Source of the DNA: Verrucomicrobiia bacterium
GTDB taxonomy: Bacteria; Verrucomicrobiota; Verrucomicrobiia; Limisphaerales; UBA11358
Assembly: GCA_030044395.1 (NCBI GenBank)
Contig: JASHVW010000173.1
Span: 1 to 7,494 of the forward strand
Reading direction: 5' to 3'
Length of the DNA: 7,494 nt
Part shown: positions 5,313-7,494 of the stretch, piece by piece
Position numbering within the stretch: the stretch's first letter is position 1
How the letters are laid out: each line of letters begins with the position of its first letter
Position numbers and translations under genes: made by a program
The notes under the pieces: generated by a model
The model's database searches: none
Seen by the model: the letters and a program-made list of their open reading frames with translations, nothing else
Told to the model about the DNA's origin: nothing

Positions 5313-5351
5313 ACACCGCTCTTTTTCGTTGTTACCGTCTTCGTTCCGTAA

Positions 5352-7494
5352 ATGGCGACCGATTACAAAAACACGCTCAACTTGCCGCGCACCGATTTTC
5401 CCATGAAAGCCGATCTGGTCTTGCGTGAACCGGAACGCTTGCAAAAATGGGAGGAGGAGCGCCTCTACACCAAGATCCAGGAATCGCGCGCCGGCGCAGC
5501 TAAATTTGTGCTCCATGACGGCCCACCGTTTGCCAATGGCGACGTCCACATTGGCAACGCCTTGAACAAAATCCTCAAGGACATCGTCGTCAAATACAAA
5601 ACATTGCGGGGTTTCAGCGCACCGTATCTCCCCGGATGGGATTGCCACGGTTTGCCGATTGAATTCAAAGTGTCACAGGAAATGCGCAAAGCTGGCGACA
5701 CCTCGGTGGATGCCGCCACGATCCGAAAGGCGTGTGAAGCCTATGCCCGCAAATTTATTGATATTCAACGTGTTCAATTTAAGCGGCTCGGTGTGCTCGG
5801 GGATTGGGAAAACCCCTATCTGACCCTAAGCAAACAATATGAGGCGGATGAACTGCGTCTTTTCGCGGACATCGTCGCGCAAGGATTCATTTATCGCGGA
5901 AAAAAGCCGGTTTATTGGAGCATTCCCTGCCGGACTGCCCTCGCCGAGGCTGAGGTTGAATACAAGGACCACATCAGCCAGAGCGTTTACGTGAAATTTC
6001 CCGTGCTGGGCCGGGAAAAGACCTCTATCGTCATCTGGACCACCACCCCTTGGACGTTGCCGGGGAACCTGGCCATCGCATATAACAGGGGCTTTCAATA
6101 CGTGTTGGCCACTGTTGGAGACGAAAATTACGCTGTCTTTCGCGGATTGCTGCCCGCCGTTGCCGAAAAGTGCGGTTGGAAGCATTATATGGAAAAGCCG
6201 CTTGAGATTGAAGAATTGGCCGGATTTGTATATCAACATCCTTTCTGTAACCGCACGGGGAAATTGTTCGTGGCGGACTTTGTCACGGCGGATGCCGGCA
6301 CGGGCTTTGTTCATATTGCGCCCGGGCACGGTCAGGACGACTACAATCTGGGACGCGCCCACGGGTTGCCGATCTATTCGCCGGTGAATGATGATGGCGC
6401 GCTGGCCCACACGAATGATTTGCCGGTGGAGCAACAGATGCCCCCGGAATTGTCGGGCAAATCCACCTTATCCAAACACGGAAAAAGCGACGCCAACGAG
6501 GCCGTTCTGCATGTATTACGCGCCCGTCACGCGCTCTTGCACCAGGAGAATTATCATCACAGTTACCCTCATTGCTGGCGCAGCAAAACGCCCATCATTT
6601 TCCGCGCCATGGACCAGTGGTTTATCAAGATTGACCATGCCTATGCAGGAGACGACCTAAAGAGCCTCAATTCAAAATCTGCGGCTGGTCAGACTTCCGT
6701 TAAACCGGCGCCTTCAGAAAAAACCTTCCGCTCCGCGGCCCTCGCCGAGATTGACCGGGTTGATTGGATTCCCGATTGGGGCGTTAACCGCATCAAGAGC
6801 GCGGTGCAATCGCGCCCGGACTGGTGTATCAGCCGCCAACGTGCCTGGGGCGTCCCTCTCCCCGCCTTTTATGACGCGTATGGAAATGCGATTCTCGACG
6901 CCCAAATCGCCCGCAATGCCGCTGATTTGATTGAAAAACAAGGCTCGAATGTGTGGTTCGAAAAAACGGCGGCTGAACTATGGTCGCTCGTGAAACCGGT
7001 GGGTTGGACCGGACCGGCCGCCGCCGCCAAGTCCAATGACACGCTGGATGTGTGGATTGATTCGGGCAGTTCATCGCGCGCCGTCATCGCGCGCCGCCCG
7101 GAAATCGCCGGGAAGGAAAAGCCATTTCAGGCCGACATGTATCTGGAAGGATCAGACCAGCATCGCGGCTGGTTTCAGTCGTCCTTGCTCCTGTCACTGG
7201 CGGCCAATGGCGCCGCACCATTCAAGACCGTCTTGACCCATGGCTTCATGGTGGACGCCGACCGCGAAAAAATTTCCAAAAGCAAGCAGGCGGGCTATGA
7301 GAAACCACAAATCGCCGAAGCCTACGTCAAAAAATGGGGCGCGGATGTGGTGCGGCTATGGGTCGCGTCACAGGACTTCCGCAATGACATTGTCGTGAGC
7401 GAGGAGCGCGTCAACAAGGTCAGTGAAACCTATCGCGCCATCCGCAACGCCCTCCGTTATCAGCTTTCAAATCTTTATGACTTTGATCCCGCCA
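5352..7494 (+). CDS. ileS: Isoleucyl-tRNA synthetase (partial, 3' end outside window)
   Basis: IleRS charges tRNA-Ile with isoleucine and edits mischarged valine. The frame is open from the ATG at 5352 to the window end, giving 714 residues, roughly three quarters of a typical enzyme. The class I HIGH motif is HIGN at 66-69, followed by the IleRS-typical PGWDCHGLPIE. The CP1 editing domain shows TTTPWTLP at 230-237 and GHGQDDY at 325-331, where the aspartate is the expected editing residue. ISRQRAWGVP, a DVWIDSGSS segment and LEGSDQHRGWF follow. The second signature is KISKS at 640-644, with Ile in place of Met and with KQ after it instead of the common LGN. Compared with E. coli there is an extra polar stretch at about residues 430-456, between QWFIKID and the LAEI helix. 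The anticodon-binding domain has just begun and the zinc region is beyond the window. No Shine-Dalgarno sequence is evident. A terminator 39 bases upstream suggests leader control. Confidence 0.96.
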   Translation, partial: MATDYKNTLNLPRTDFPMKADLVLREPERLQKWEEERLYTKIQESRAGAAKFVLHDGPPFANGDVHIGNALNKILKDIVVKYKTLRGFSAPYLPGWDCHGLPIEFKVSQEMRKAGDTSVDAATIRKACEAYARKFIDIQRVQFKRLGVLGDWENPYLTLSKQYEADELRLFADIVAQGFIYRGKKPVYWSIPCRTALAEAEVEYKDHISQSVYVKFPVLGREKTSIVIWTTTPWTLPGNLAIAYNRGFQYVLATVGDENYAVFRGLLPAVAEKCGWKHYMEKPLEIEELAGFVYQHPFCNRTGKLFVADFVTADAGTGFVHIAPGHGQDDYNLGRAHGLPIYSPVNDDGALAHTNDLPVEQQMPPELSGKSTLSKHGKSDANEAVLHVLRARHALLHQENYHHSYPHCWRSKTPIIFRAMDQWFIKIDHAYAGDDLKSLNSKSAAGQTSVKPAPSEKTFRSAALAEIDRVDWIPDWGVNRIKSAVQSRPDWCISRQRAWGVPLPAFYDAYGNAILDAQIARNAADLIEKQGSNVWFEKTAAELWSLVKPVGWTGPAAAAKSNDTLDVWIDSGSSSRAVIARRPEIAGKEKPFQADMYLEGSDQHRGWFQSSLLLSLAANGAAPFKTVLTHGFMVDADREKISKSKQAGYEKPQIAEAYVKKWGADVVRLWVASQDFRNDIVVSEERVNKVSETYRAIRNALRYQLSNLYDFDPA

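Noticed and set aside
5135..5351. T-box riboswitch upstream of ileS
   Set aside because: No match to the conserved T-box antiterminator sequence and no recognisable Stem I with an Ile specifier could be found by eye.
4258..5351. tRNA, 4.5S, 6S or tmRNA gene in the spacer
   Set aside because: No T-loop GTTCRANYC with a paired acceptor stem, no SRP core motif, and the 5' and 3' ends of the 5135-5312 transcript are not complementary as in 6S RNA.
1..7494. CRISPR array, insertion sequence, prophage or defence system
   Set aside because: No regularly spaced repeats, transposase or integrase motifs, target-site duplications, or defence-related domains are visible.

Overview
This window looks like chromosomal DNA from a Verrucomicrobiota bacterium, possibly Pedosphaera-like. 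I judge this from the general character of the DnaA and isoleucyl-tRNA synthetase (IleRS) proteins, moderately GC-rich genes separated by AT-rich spacers, and translation starts that mostly lack a clear Shine-Dalgarno sequence. No database search was possible, so the assignment is an inference. There is no phage, insertion sequence, CRISPR array, tRNA or rRNA.

Layout. On the plus strand come the C-terminal end of an unidentified one-helix membrane protein (1-134), thioredoxin trxA (161-499), a short GspF/PilC-type type II secretion F-domain protein (586-1602), and a class V fold PLP-dependent enzyme (1592-2752) that overlaps the preceding gene by 11 bases. A 140-base convergent spacer holds a small hairpin. 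dnaA lies on the minus strand (2893-4257, possibly extended to 4293). A gene-free stretch of about 1.06 kb then separates dnaA from the divergently oriented ileS, which starts at 5352 and runs off the end of the window.

The dnaA-ileS spacer is the most interesting part. Its dnaA-proximal half is AT-rich, contains one perfect DnaA box and two near-boxes around the dnaA start, and is a candidate replication origin and/or DnaA autoregulatory region. Its ileS-proximal end has a good promoter (perfect TTGACA, 17-base spacer, extended -10), then about 180 bases with several nested complementary segments, then a strong intrinsic terminator ending about 40 bases before ileS. No second promoter is evident after the terminator. 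The transcribed part can be drawn as a hairpin, an H-type pseudoknot and a terminator, with a 9-bp pairing that competes with the terminator. A 9-base word in the pseudoknot is repeated just upstream of the ileS start. It does not show the T-box consensus. It could be an unrecognised attenuator or riboswitch-like leader controlling ileS, or a small RNA gene that sits upstream of ileS.

Functionally, dnaA (replication initiation) and ileS (tRNA charging) are core genes. Thioredoxin and the PLP enzyme are soluble metabolic or redox proteins. The F-domain protein is an inner-membrane assembly-platform type protein with no partner ATPase or pilin in view.
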